From Opitutaceae bacterium (GTDB lineage Bacteria; Verrucomicrobiota; Verrucomicrobiia; Opitutales; Opitutaceae), in NCBI GenBank assembly GCA_005792355.1, contig SXSC01000056.1:1-43533 (forward strand): DNA of 43,533 nucleotides, read 5' to 3'. Below are positions 7,901-14,928 of the stretch, in pieces; the stretch's first letter is position 1, and each line of letters opens with the position of its first letter. The notes beneath the pieces were generated by a model. It worked only from the letters and a program-made list of their open reading frames with translations. It was not told the DNA's origin and ran no database searches. Both the position numbers and the translations under genes were made by a program.

Positions 7901-10435
7901 CTCGACGTAGCCACCAACTCGATTGGAGTGATCACCGTTACTGGCGGCGTGGACAACTCGTTCACGGCGATCAACAGCGCCGTTGAACTCCGTTCGACGA
8001 CCGGCTCGACGGGCAACACCACGATCGGGACGAACAACCTGTTCGCGGTCTCGCTCGGAAACGTTGTCACCACGGGTAACGTTATCGTAAACTCGGGCAG
8101 CTACATCAACGTGCTTGGCAACGCCAGCATCACGGGCAGTCTGACCCTCAACGCAACAGGCAATTTGACCAATGCGTCCACGTTTAGCGCTGATTACGCT
8201 GGCACTGCCACCCGGGCCAACGCCACCGGCAATGTTACGGCTGTCGCTGCGTCGAATCTCCAGATGCTGTCGTTCGCGACCGCCCCGACGGTTACCGTCG
8301 TCGGCGGTGCAGAGCCCACGACGTTGGCGACTGGTCCGACCCTGACTGTAACAAACGGTATTGTAGGCCTTGGTGCATACGTCGCCAGCGGCACCGGCTA
8401 CACGATTCCTCCGACTGTCTCACTGAGCGCTCCTGCTTTAGGCGGTACCCAGGCGACAGCCACGGCCACGATCGCTGGTGGCATCGTCACCGGCTTCACT
8501 CTCACGAACGCCGGTGCCGGCTACGCCGCCGCCCCGATCGCTACTCTCACGGGTGGCGGTGATCCGTTCACGGTTGCGACGGTTACCGCGAATCTCGGGC
8601 CCACGGGCCAGATTGCGACCTTCACGGTGACCAACAATGCCACCAATGGCGGTGCTGACCCGTACGTTAGCACAAAGCCTCTGCGTGTTGATATCGCGGG
8701 TGCGACTAACACAAGCATTCTGCAATCCGCCGGTACCCTCAAGGTCGGTGGTGACACGACGATTTCCAGCCCTGGAAACGCACTATTGTTCCGCAATAAC
8801 GACTTCGCCAACGTCGTGCTTAACAGCACCACTGGCGGTGCGCTGCTCTACGACGTGAATAACGTCTGGGTCGCGGGTACGGCCGGCGGAAACGTCGCTG
8901 TTTGGTCTGGCAGCAATGGTACCGGCTCGACGATGGATGCCACCATGCAGCCCTTCACCGAGGCCAATCCGTGGGCAGTTACCCTCGGCCAGTTGAATGT
9001 GGGCTCGTTGAACGTCACCGCCGGCAACGGCGGCGCGGGTAACTCCGGTCGCATCACGCAGACCGCGAACAGCACAATCCATAGTTTTGCGGCAGCTTAC
9101 TTCACGACGAGCAACAACTCGATCACGGTTGGCAATGCCGGCAACAACTTCGGCCGAGTTGGTCTGACATCCGGTGGTGGAGCCATCACCTTTGTGGAAT
9201 CCGGCACGATCAAGCTGGGCGATCTCTCCACGGGCAACGGCAACACCTCGCTCACGAGCACCTTCGGCGGGATCATCGAGGATCCAAGCGCCAATGTTAC
9301 GATCTCGCAGGGCAGTGGCGGAACGATGACCCTGACCTCCGCAAATGGTAGCATCCTCCTTGGTAACGTTGACCACGTTGCCGGCGGTGGTACCACGACC
9401 GGTGCTCTGAACATCGTCAACGCGTCCGCTCCCACTGGCGCGGTCAAGCTCACGGGCACGGGCAACGTCACCCTCGGCAACATCGACGCCAACTCGTTGA
9501 CTGTCGCCTCGGGCAACAACATCTCCCAGAACAACGCTGCCAAGGTGTTCGGCACCTCGACGTTCTCGGCGACGAACAACATCGCGCTCACGAACAATGC
9601 GAACAACTTCGGTCGCGTGTTCCTGACTACGACAGCCGTGGCAGCCACCATCGCCATTACTGAAGGCAGTACGTTGAACCTCGGCCGTGTCACGATGGCT
9701 GGTTCGGCCACCGGTACCTTCATGGCGACGAGCATCTCGGGTGACATCGTCGATACTGGCTTGGGCGGCGTCCGTCCGGCTGGCACCGTGGCCCTCCCGG
9801 GCACGGGCATCGTCACGCTGAGCGCGGCCTCTGGCAACATCACGCTTGACGACCCGACAACCGACTTCCCGTCCACGGGTGGTCTCGTCTTCAGCGCGAA
9901 CAACGTCACGCTGTCACCGCTCGGTGGCACCGCGTTGTATCTCGGTGGTTCGGGCCAGACTGCGATGGCGACGGGCAACCTCACCGTTACCTCCGCGACC
10001 GGCTCGATCTTCAATGCTGGCCCGGTCAATGTTACGGGTGACGCCTTCTTCCAGTCCGGAAGTGGTGACATCTTGATGACAAACTCCTCGAACAACTTCG
10101 GCACGGTGAAGTTCGCGGGCAAGATTGTCAGCATCACCGAAGCCGGGCACCTGTCCTTGGTCACCGGTTCATCCGCCACTGGTGCGGCCACGTTCACGAC
10201 TGCTGGTGGCAACATCGACATCGTAAACCGTGGTGGCACGATCAACGTCAACTCGACGGCCCTGTTCAACGCCTCAGGCAGCATCACGTTGCCGAAGTTG
10301 ATTCAGGTTACCGATACGGTGACGGTGAGCGCCGCCGGCACGAAGGACCTAAGCAAGCTGAGTGTCTCCGGAGATCTTGGTAACAAGACCCCGCAGAACT
10401 TCGGCACCGGCACCTACCTGCCCCCGCTGCCATAA
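4976..10435 (+). CDS. Giant secreted beta-helix surface protein with TPS-like N-terminus
   Basis: 1819 residues, rich in Thr, Gly, Ala, Asn and Val. A Sec signal peptide is clear (basic MKIASKTRLSFRK, hydrophobic core, PLWA cleavage near residue 33). At about residues 152-178, VFILGNGGIVLGGGAQVN plus QGLVLST resembles the two-partner-secretion (filamentous haemagglutinin) motif. Two blocks of GSGYT-type repeats occur at about 475-650 and 1135-1200, and NNFG/NDF modules recur near 305, 1275, 1388, 1542 and 1705. The rest looks like short parallel beta-helix rungs. It ends in LPPLP, with no autotransporter barrel, LPXTG or PEP-CTERM signal. An adhesin or surface-layer role at the outer membrane is inferred. 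No TpsB transporter is in the window. It is monocistronic, with its own terminator. Confidence 0.8.
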   Translation: MKIASKTRLSFRKLFIAMLAVGPMAVLPSPLWAVLPTASSYTVTNGTVSLQSSSATTVNINFTDKSILTWGTTAGTAAAPNRLVVDGTTITNFIVDTGDTWNFASTGSILNKVSKGTNTTATVAAVGANPAVSVNGAAAIINGQLLGSNAKVFILGNGGIVLGGGAQVNTQGLVLSTIAEQSDGTFITLGDLLYQGASQGDITIGSGAVGATSVTAGGNLSATAGAITTPGSLSVGGDLVLKTVTAASPITLSGTTTVNGNFTATSNNGVIGQAAASTVTVGVATTGTQTATFNSGTAVTTLNLATNDFERVVATTSGAAGTVTLRDANIVTLGASSIGGDLSVTADGQTGTTSISTDGAVAVTGNANFVSTGSAGSGVTIANGSSVTGTITAQTAGGAASFTTAGNTTLGVIKTNNAATGTATALAATTTTDAVAGTVTAVTLTAGTTSPIYTGNMSVTISSPIAALTPLLKVETVNITDPGSGYTQGAAVTFSTSTGTTATGTLNVNASGGVTSIALTNAGGAGYTSFPTITFPATPAGGTAAKATVLANLSGVTIANAGSGQTTAVSTVIGGGGATQATVTPTVTVDTVTAIGAFTAGSGYTSMPSIVVTHPNAAAVPAVASAVRNTAGLVTSVTISNSGVGYGATAPTAAFLAVSVANNYSAGAITGNATGTITNTGALTSGQGVTLRGSSVTTGAAMTTGTNAIASFTSNAGAITFGGGTVTANRVTVNATGGDVGLAAGGNISTSGRAQDANSFTSTGTIALDNIAGAQLALGLAAGQQLNITAPNATIRSTNNITLGTANVTGNLTLRAGSVNGGNGANRTIALGREVGSSATTAKVGGTLTVTTDGSGGITQNADSLLEVFGAVNARTGYNNQDSVAANPLIAGGNIALDANSVVGALTPSVRFGAVSANTGLGGGSVIIAESTGINLGAITASSLTANSTTGSISDSGALAVGTANFWVTGANNVVLDVATNSIGVITVTGGVDNSFTAINSAVELRSTTGSTGNTTIGTNNLFAVSLGNVVTTGNVIVNSGSYINVLGNASITGSLTLNATGNLTNASTFSADYAGTATRANATGNVTAVAASNLQMLSFATAPTVTVVGGAEPTTLATGPTLTVTNGIVGLGAYVASGTGYTIPPTVSLSAPALGGTQATATATIAGGIVTGFTLTNAGAGYAAAPIATLTGGGDPFTVATVTANLGPTGQIATFTVTNNATNGGADPYVSTKPLRVDIAGATNTSILQSAGTLKVGGDTTISSPGNALLFRNNDFANVVLNSTTGGALLYDVNNVWVAGTAGGNVAVWSGSNGTGSTMDATMQPFTEANPWAVTLGQLNVGSLNVTAGNGGAGNSGRITQTANSTIHSFAAAYFTTSNNSITVGNAGNNFGRVGLTSGGGAITFVESGTIKLGDLSTGNGNTSLTSTFGGIIEDPSANVTISQGSGGTMTLTSANGSILLGNVDHVAGGGTTTGALNIVNASAPTGAVKLTGTGNVTLGNIDANSLTVASGNNISQNNAAKVFGTSTFSATNNIALTNNANNFGRVFLTTTAVAATIAITEGSTLNLGRVTMAGSATGTFMATSISGDIVDTGLGGVRPAGTVALPGTGIVTLSAASGNITLDDPTTDFPSTGGLVFSANNVTLSPLGGTALYLGGSGQTAMATGNLTVTSATGSIFNAGPVNVTGDAFFQSGSGDILMTNSSNNFGTVKFAGKIVSITEAGHLSLVTGSSATGAATFTTAGGNIDIVNRGGTINVNSTALFNASGSITLPKLIQVTDTVTVSAAGTKDLSKLSVSGDLGNKTPQNFGTGTYLPPLP

Positions 10436-10460
10436 TGTTTGTTGACTGATATTACGCCGC

Positions 10461-10496
10461 AAAGGGCGACCGGGAAACCGGTCGCCCTTTTTTTTT
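10461..10496 (+). terminator. Strong intrinsic terminator after the surface protein
   Basis: AAAGGGCGACCGG (10461-10473), a GAAA tetraloop, then CCGGTCGCCCTTT (10478-10490), continuing into T's up to 10496. The 13-bp perfect stem starts 25 bases after the stop codon. It isolates the surface-protein transcript from the ABC ATPase gene downstream. Confidence 0.92.
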
Positions 10497-10533
10497 GTTG
10501 GGATTCGCGCCGGTTGGCCCTGTATCGGAGAGA

Positions 10534-11868
10534 ATGGAATTGCCTAGTCGTGCCACACATCCCGTTTCCGTTCCTTCGGTCAATGCCACCGCGATTGCGG
10601 TTGATGATCTTGGCAAGGATTACTCCCGCTCCAGTTCGCTGGCTGACTGGATCCTCCGAGGACTCAGGAACGGCGATGATCCCGCTCGCTGCGATGATGA
10701 CCGGGTGAAGGCGCTGGCGGACGTCTCGTTCACTGTCAACAAGAGAGAGGCCTTTGGCGTGATCGGACGAAACGGTGCGGGCAAGAGCACGTTGCTCCAA
10801 ATTCTTGCTGGCACGCTGCGACCGAGCAGGGGAAAGTGCGCCGTTGCCGGCCGGGTGACGGCACTCCTGGAACTCGGCTCGGGGTTCAATCCGGAATTTA
10901 CTGGTCGCGAGAACATCTACCTGGCGGGCTCGATTCTTGGAATCGGCCGGAGGGAAATGGCGGCGAAGTTTTCCGAGATCGCGCGTTTCGCGGATATCGG
11001 CGATTTCATCGAGCATCCGGTCAGGACCTATTCCACTGGAATGATGATGCGGGTGGCGTTCGCCGTCGCGATTTCGGTCGAACCGGACGTTCTCATCATC
11101 GACGAAGCGCTGAGTGTGGGCGATATCCTGTTTCAGCAAAAGTGCAGCCGTCGTTTGCGGGAACTGGTCGAAGGCGGGGTGACGCTCTTGGTGGTGACGC
11201 ATGACCTCTCTTTCGTCCTGAGCATATGCCAGCGGGCCATCTGGCTCGATCAGGGGCGAATTCGATACCTGGGGGACGCGGGAGCCTGTGTGCGTGAATA
11301 TGTCGCGGCGATGGCGGCCATTTCGGGTAATGTTCCGGCGCCGTCTTCCGACCTCGCGGCGCTTCCGCTGCAATCGCTTCCCGGTGCACCCGAGTTATCG
11401 CTTAACGACAAAGAGCGATTGGGCGACGGGGGAGTCCGCGTGGCCCGCGCCTGGCTGCTGCATGCGGATGGCGGGGCCGGAGCGACGTTTCGCACCGGTG
11501 ACTGGGCCGTCGTTACAATCTTGTTGCAGGCGCGGCGGGTAGTGCAGGCGGTCAGTGGTGGTTGCGAACTTCGCAATCGCCATGGTCAGGTGATCTTCGC
11601 CACGGGATTGCGGGTCGCGCAACAATTGATCGCCGAGTTGCCGGAGGGCGGAATGAGCATTGTGACCCTGCGATTCCGACTGGAACTGCAGGCCGGGCAG
11701 TACACGCTTGATGTCGGATGTGGAGCCGGGTCTGACGCCGACAATACGTGGGATCGGGTGCTTAACGTCGCCGTTTTGGAGCTTTCAAATCCACCCGATC
11801 AGGAAGTGGTCCACGGTTTGGTCCGTCTGCCCTACGAGATCACCGTCGCGCAGCCGCGGGAGACGTGA
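10534..11868 (+). CDS. Wzt-type polysaccharide ABC transporter ATPase with C-terminal domain
   Basis: 444 residues from the ATG at 10534. Nucleotide-binding motifs are complete: Walker A GRNGAGKST (about 78-86), a signature region reading YSTGMMMR as in O-antigen/teichoic-acid exporters, Walker B VLIIDEALSVGD and the H-loop VVTHD. After the ATPase, about 170 residues form a beta-rich extension like the Wzt C-terminal domain that reads the modified end of the exported glycan. It should pair with the ABC-2 permease at 11873-12739, which unusually lies convergent on the other strand with only four bases between the stops. The open frame extends upstream to a TTG inside the terminator, so ATG is preferred. 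A GGAGAG lies too close to that ATG but 7 bases before a TTG at 10540, which is an alternative start. Confidence 0.88.
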   Translation: MELPSRATHPVSVPSVNATAIAVDDLGKDYSRSSSLADWILRGLRNGDDPARCDDDRVKALADVSFTVNKREAFGVIGRNGAGKSTLLQILAGTLRPSRGKCAVAGRVTALLELGSGFNPEFTGRENIYLAGSILGIGRREMAAKFSEIARFADIGDFIEHPVRTYSTGMMMRVAFAVAISVEPDVLIIDEALSVGDILFQQKCSRRLRELVEGGVTLLVVTHDLSFVLSICQRAIWLDQGRIRYLGDAGACVREYVAAMAAISGNVPAPSSDLAALPLQSLPGAPELSLNDKERLGDGGVRVARAWLLHADGGAGATFRTGDWAVVTILLQARRVVQAVSGGCELRNRHGQVIFATGLRVAQQLIAELPEGGMSIVTLRFRLELQAGQYTLDVGCGAGSDADNTWDRVLNVAVLELSNPPDQEVVHGLVRLPYEITVAQPRET

Positions 11869-11872
11869 GTAA

Positions 11873-12739
11873 CTAGATCACTTCGGCAAAGGACTTTCGC
11901 AGCAGGGCAAAAAGTACGGCACCGACGCCGAAGACCACGAAACTGACGATGTAGAGCTGAGCGAGAGTATCGTACGGCATCGGCTGCTGCCAGAGCACGA
12001 CTTTGCGCGCCACGTCGATCAATTGCAGCAGGGGATTGTGGAGCAGCAGGTCCAGCGCCGCCTGAATTTTCGGGGGTTGCCCCACCAACGCCGCCTGAAT
12101 TTTGGACGGTGGATACATCACCGCTGAGGCGAAGAGCAGGGCGGTCGAAACAAACGCCGTGACCTGCCCGATGTCGCGGACGAAAACACCCAAGGCCGCG
12201 AGCGCCCAGGCCACTCCCAGCGAAAGCAGTAGCAACGGCAGTATCAGCACCGGCAGCCAGAGGACACTCACCGCCAGGCCGGCGGTACTGAACGTGCTGC
12301 CCAGCAGGACGAGTCCCAGACTTACCAGCAGATGGAAGGCGGTGGCGCCCATGTGCGCCACCGGCAGCACCTCCAGCGGGAAAACTACCTTCTTCACAAA
12401 ATTCGGATTGGCCACGATGACTCCCGGCGCCCAGGCGAGCGTTTCGGAAAACACGTGAAAGAGGATCAGGCCCATGAAGAGAGCGAGGGAGAAATCGAAG
12501 GGCGTCTCGTTTGGCAGGACACCAAAAGTCGTGCCGTAGATTACGCCAAATACCACGAAATACAGCGCCAGCATCGAGAGCGGATTGAGCAGAGCCCAGA
12601 ACGCGCCCAATCGGCTGCCGCGGTGCCGCAGTTCGATATTGCGCCGGGTAAACTGCCAGATGAGTTCACGCCGCGACCACAACCCGAGGACCATTCGGAC
12701 CGGGTCGACCAGCAGGGCGTCAAAGAGAGGTTTGGTCAT
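11873..12739 (-). CDS. Wzm-type ABC-2 polysaccharide export permease
   Basis: 288 residues. The N-terminal amphipathic part LIWQFTRRNIELRHRGSRLG followed by FWALLNPLSMLALYFVVFG is typical of Wzm/TagG permeases, and about six helices follow. It would form the inner-membrane channel for an undecaprenyl-linked polysaccharide, driven by the ATPase encoded convergently at 10534-11868. It is last in a minus operon with the propeller protein, aminotransferase and methyltransferase-glycosyltransferase, 66 bases after the propeller gene. A periplasmic loop contains the duplicated peptide KIQAAL, encoded by a 15-base direct repeat at 12056 and 12089. Start ATG at 12739. Confidence 0.88.
   Translation of the reverse strand: MTKPLFDALLVDPVRMVLGLWSRRELIWQFTRRNIELRHRGSRLGAFWALLNPLSMLALYFVVFGVIYGTTFGVLPNETPFDFSLALFMGLILFHVFSETLAWAPGVIVANPNFVKKVVFPLEVLPVAHMGATAFHLLVSLGLVLLGSTFSTAGLAVSVLWLPVLILPLLLLSLGVAWALAALGVFVRDIGQVTAFVSTALLFASAVMYPPSKIQAALVGQPPKIQAALDLLLHNPLLQLIDVARKVVLWQQPMPYDTLAQLYIVSFVVFGVGAVLFALLRKSFAEVI
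12056..12103. repeat. 15-base direct repeat inside the permease gene
   Basis: CGCCGCCTGAATTTT occurs at 12056-12070 and 12089-12103, offset by 33 bases (11 codons, in frame). It encodes KIQAAL twice in the loop after MYPPS. The pattern suggests a recent in-frame duplication that has partly diverged. Confidence 0.6.
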
Positions 12740-12805
12740 GGACCGGCTGTGCTTGCGACGGGAAGGCGCTGCACTCTGGTTACCGCTGGCTCCGCTAGTG
12801 GCATT

Positions 12806-13813
12806 TCAGTTTCGTTCTCCGGACACGCCACCAGACCAGGGCCGGAGGCAGGCGCGCACCTCAGTGTCGTCCACCAATGATATGGCGCATTGTTCATCGT
12901 TGATGCCATGACTGATCAACCAGCGAGTGCCGTCGCGGGCTGCGCCACAAGGGTAAATTACCTCGCCGACCGCGGGGTTGAGTCTGGCATGCGTCCGCGT
13001 CGCGCTGTAAGGCCGCCCAAGTGGGAGTGATTTCACCGGGCCCGCCAGTGGGGCGAACCGCGGGCCGGCGGCGAAACAATAGACACTGGCGGCGTAGCTG
13101 TAGCCGTTGGCCCCATCATGCACGGAATGGCAAAACGACCAAAAACATCCGTCGTGCCAGACCGGCGGTGCGCCTCCCCGCAGGCCGCCATGGCTCGGCG
13201 GATATCCTGGAATCGCCCACTCGGTGCACGCCACTTCGTCGAACCGGATGTCGCCTCCGCCCGCCGTCGAAAAACGGAGCACCCGATGCGGCTCGATCGA
13301 GTAGATGGCGTGAAGTCCGCCGTTGTGCGCGGCGAAGAAGGTCCAGTTCTTTTCGAGCGGCCGGCGCACGCCGGGGAGGATCAACTCGCGCGGGTGACCG
13401 ATTGGCGCCAGGGTCACCGGGTCGAGTTCCTGGAGAAACTGGAAATTGCGCGGTTCGTGCCAGCCGGAATTCCAATAAACGAAGATTCGCCCGTCCCATC
13501 GGTAGAGCCTGGGATCGGCCAGCCATTGCCTTGCGATTTCCGGATACGGGGTCTCGTTGGAGAATCGCACCAAGTCGGAAAGGGGAAACGGAGATCCCTC
13601 GACGACGCGCAGCTTGGGATCCAGTCGGCACAGCGCGAGGCGCCGCCGTCCGTCGGTCAGAACCACCCGATACGCCAGAATCCATCCGGTGCCATCGCGG
13701 AGCAGCGCGGGGTTGAAGGTGCGAATCGGCCCCGTCCCGGACACCTGCCGCCAGCTTTCCGGCAACAGCGTCGCCGCAGGGAAGATCAGGCACTCGATGG
13801 CTGGGGCGCTCAT
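12806..13813 (-). CDS. Putative five-bladed beta-propeller protein, glycosidase/phosphorylase-like
   Basis: 335 residues from ATG 13813 (an upstream ATG at 13828 would overlap the preceding gene by 11 bases). No signal peptide is visible. Recurrent WDGRIFVYWNSG-like strands suggest a five-bladed propeller as in GH43/GH68/GH130 folds. Landmarks include FNPALLRDG, ADPRLYRWDG, LEKNWTFF, RGGAPPVWHDG and a later FCHSVHDG. The KNW...F, RGG.P and HS signature resembles an uncharacterised family often found beside sugar-processing genes. Catalysis is not established. It lies four bases after the sugar aminotransferase stop and upstream of the Wzm permease, so a cytoplasmic role in making or trimming the exported glycan is plausible. 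Confidence 0.6.
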   Translation of the reverse strand: MSAPAIECLIFPAATLLPESWRQVSGTGPIRTFNPALLRDGTGWILAYRVVLTDGRRRLALCRLDPKLRVVEGSPFPLSDLVRFSNETPYPEIARQWLADPRLYRWDGRIFVYWNSGWHEPRNFQFLQELDPVTLAPIGHPRELILPGVRRPLEKNWTFFAAHNGGLHAIYSIEPHRVLRFSTAGGGDIRFDEVACTEWAIPGYPPSHGGLRGGAPPVWHDGCFWSFCHSVHDGANGYSYAASVYCFAAGPRFAPLAGPVKSLPLGRPYSATRTHARLNPAVGEVIYPCGAARDGTRWLISHGINDEQCAISLVDDTEVRACLRPWSGGVSGERN

Positions 13814-13817
13814 CGCA

Positions 13818-14924
13818 TCACCGCCCATAAAAACGCCGCACGTGCGTGCAGACGTAGTCGACCTGTTCGGCGGTCGTATGCGGACCGATGGGCAGGCTCA
13901 GGACCTCGTGGGCGAATTTCTCCGCGAGTGGAAAGTCGCCGCGCTGCCAACCTTCCCGTGTGTAGGCCCTCGAGAGATGGGGCGGAATGGGATAATGGAT
14001 CTGGGTGCCCACCCCGTGGGCCGCGAGATGCGACTGGAGTGCGTCGCGCTGCGCGGTGCGCACGACCAGGAGATGCCAGACCGGCTTCGCCCAGTCGGGC
14101 ACGTGGGGCAGGGTGAGGTCGCCGACGCCTGACAGCGCCGCAAAATACTGGCAGGCCAGCACACCGCGTCGCACGTTCCACTCCGCGAGCCGCGGCAGCT
14201 TGGCCCGGAGGAACGCCGCCTGCAATTCGCCCAGGCGGGAATTCAGCCCGAGGTAATCGTGGTGATACCGCACCTTCGATCCGTAGTTGCGGAGGTGCCG
14301 GAGCTTGTCCGCCAGCGCGGAATCATCGGTCGTGACGGCGCCGGCGTCGGCCAGCGCGCCGAGATTCTTGCTGGGATAAAAACTCACGCCCGCGGCGCCG
14401 CCGATCGCCCCCGCCTGCCGCCCGCGGCACAGGGCACCGTGGGACTGGGCCGCATCCTCCAGCACGAAGAGTCCGGCCCGGGCCGCGATCGCGTTGATCG
14501 CATCCACGTCGGCCGTCTGCCCATAAAGATGGATCGGCAGGATCGCCCGCGTACGCGGGGTAACGAGCGCCGTAATTCGGGCGGGATCCAGATTGTACGT
14601 GTGGGGGTCGGGTTCGCAGGGAACCGGTTTCGCGCCGACGTGCGTGACCGCGAGCCAGGTGGCGATGTAGCCATGCGACGGCACGATGACCTCGTCGCCC
14701 GGTCCGATTCCCAGCGCCAGCAGCACGAGTTGCATCGCTTCGAGCCCGTTGGCGACGCCCACGCAGTGTTTTACGCCGACACTGGCGGCGTACTCCGCCT
14801 CAAACGCCTCCAATTCCCGCCCGAGCAGCACCCAGCCCGATTCCAGCACGCGGTGGTAGGCGGCATCGAGCTCGGAGCGGAGTTCGTCGTAGGCCGGCTT
14901 CAGATCGAGGATGGGGACCTTCAC
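13818..14924 (-). CDS. DegT/DnrJ/EryC1/StrS-family PLP sugar aminotransferase
   Basis: 368 residues, full length for the family. PLP-binding features are present: the internal aldimine Lys186 in SFYPSKNLGALADAGAV, and LEDAAQSHG with Asp157. The C-terminal GTQIHYPIPPHL is typical of the FdtB/QdtB/VioA branch. These enzymes transaminate a nucleotide-linked keto sugar (for example a dTDP-3-keto-6-deoxyhexose) using glutamate. The exact sugar cannot be read from the sequence, and no ketoisomerase or acetyltransferase is in the window. The start is a GTG at 14924, four bases after the methyltransferase-GT gene stop. It probably supplies an amino-deoxy sugar for the polysaccharide exported by the adjacent Wzm/Wzt system. 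Confidence 0.88.
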   Translation of the reverse strand: MKVPILDLKPAYDELRSELDAAYHRVLESGWVLLGRELEAFEAEYAASVGVKHCVGVANGLEAMQLVLLALGIGPGDEVIVPSHGYIATWLAVTHVGAKPVPCEPDPHTYNLDPARITALVTPRTRAILPIHLYGQTADVDAINAIAARAGLFVLEDAAQSHGALCRGRQAGAIGGAAGVSFYPSKNLGALADAGAVTTDDSALADKLRHLRNYGSKVRYHHDYLGLNSRLGELQAAFLRAKLPRLAEWNVRRGVLACQYFAALSGVGDLTLPHVPDWAKPVWHLLVVRTAQRDALQSHLAAHGVGTQIHYPIPPHLSRAYTREGWQRGDFPLAEKFAHEVLSLPIGPHTTAEQVDYVCTHVRRFYGR

Positions 14925-14928
14925 GTGG

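Noticed and set aside
9097..10287. 396-codon minus-strand open frame opposite the repeat protein
   Set aside because: Low-complexity Pro/Val/Ala sequence mirrors the Thr/Gly/Asn repeats on plus; there is no independent start signal or domain.
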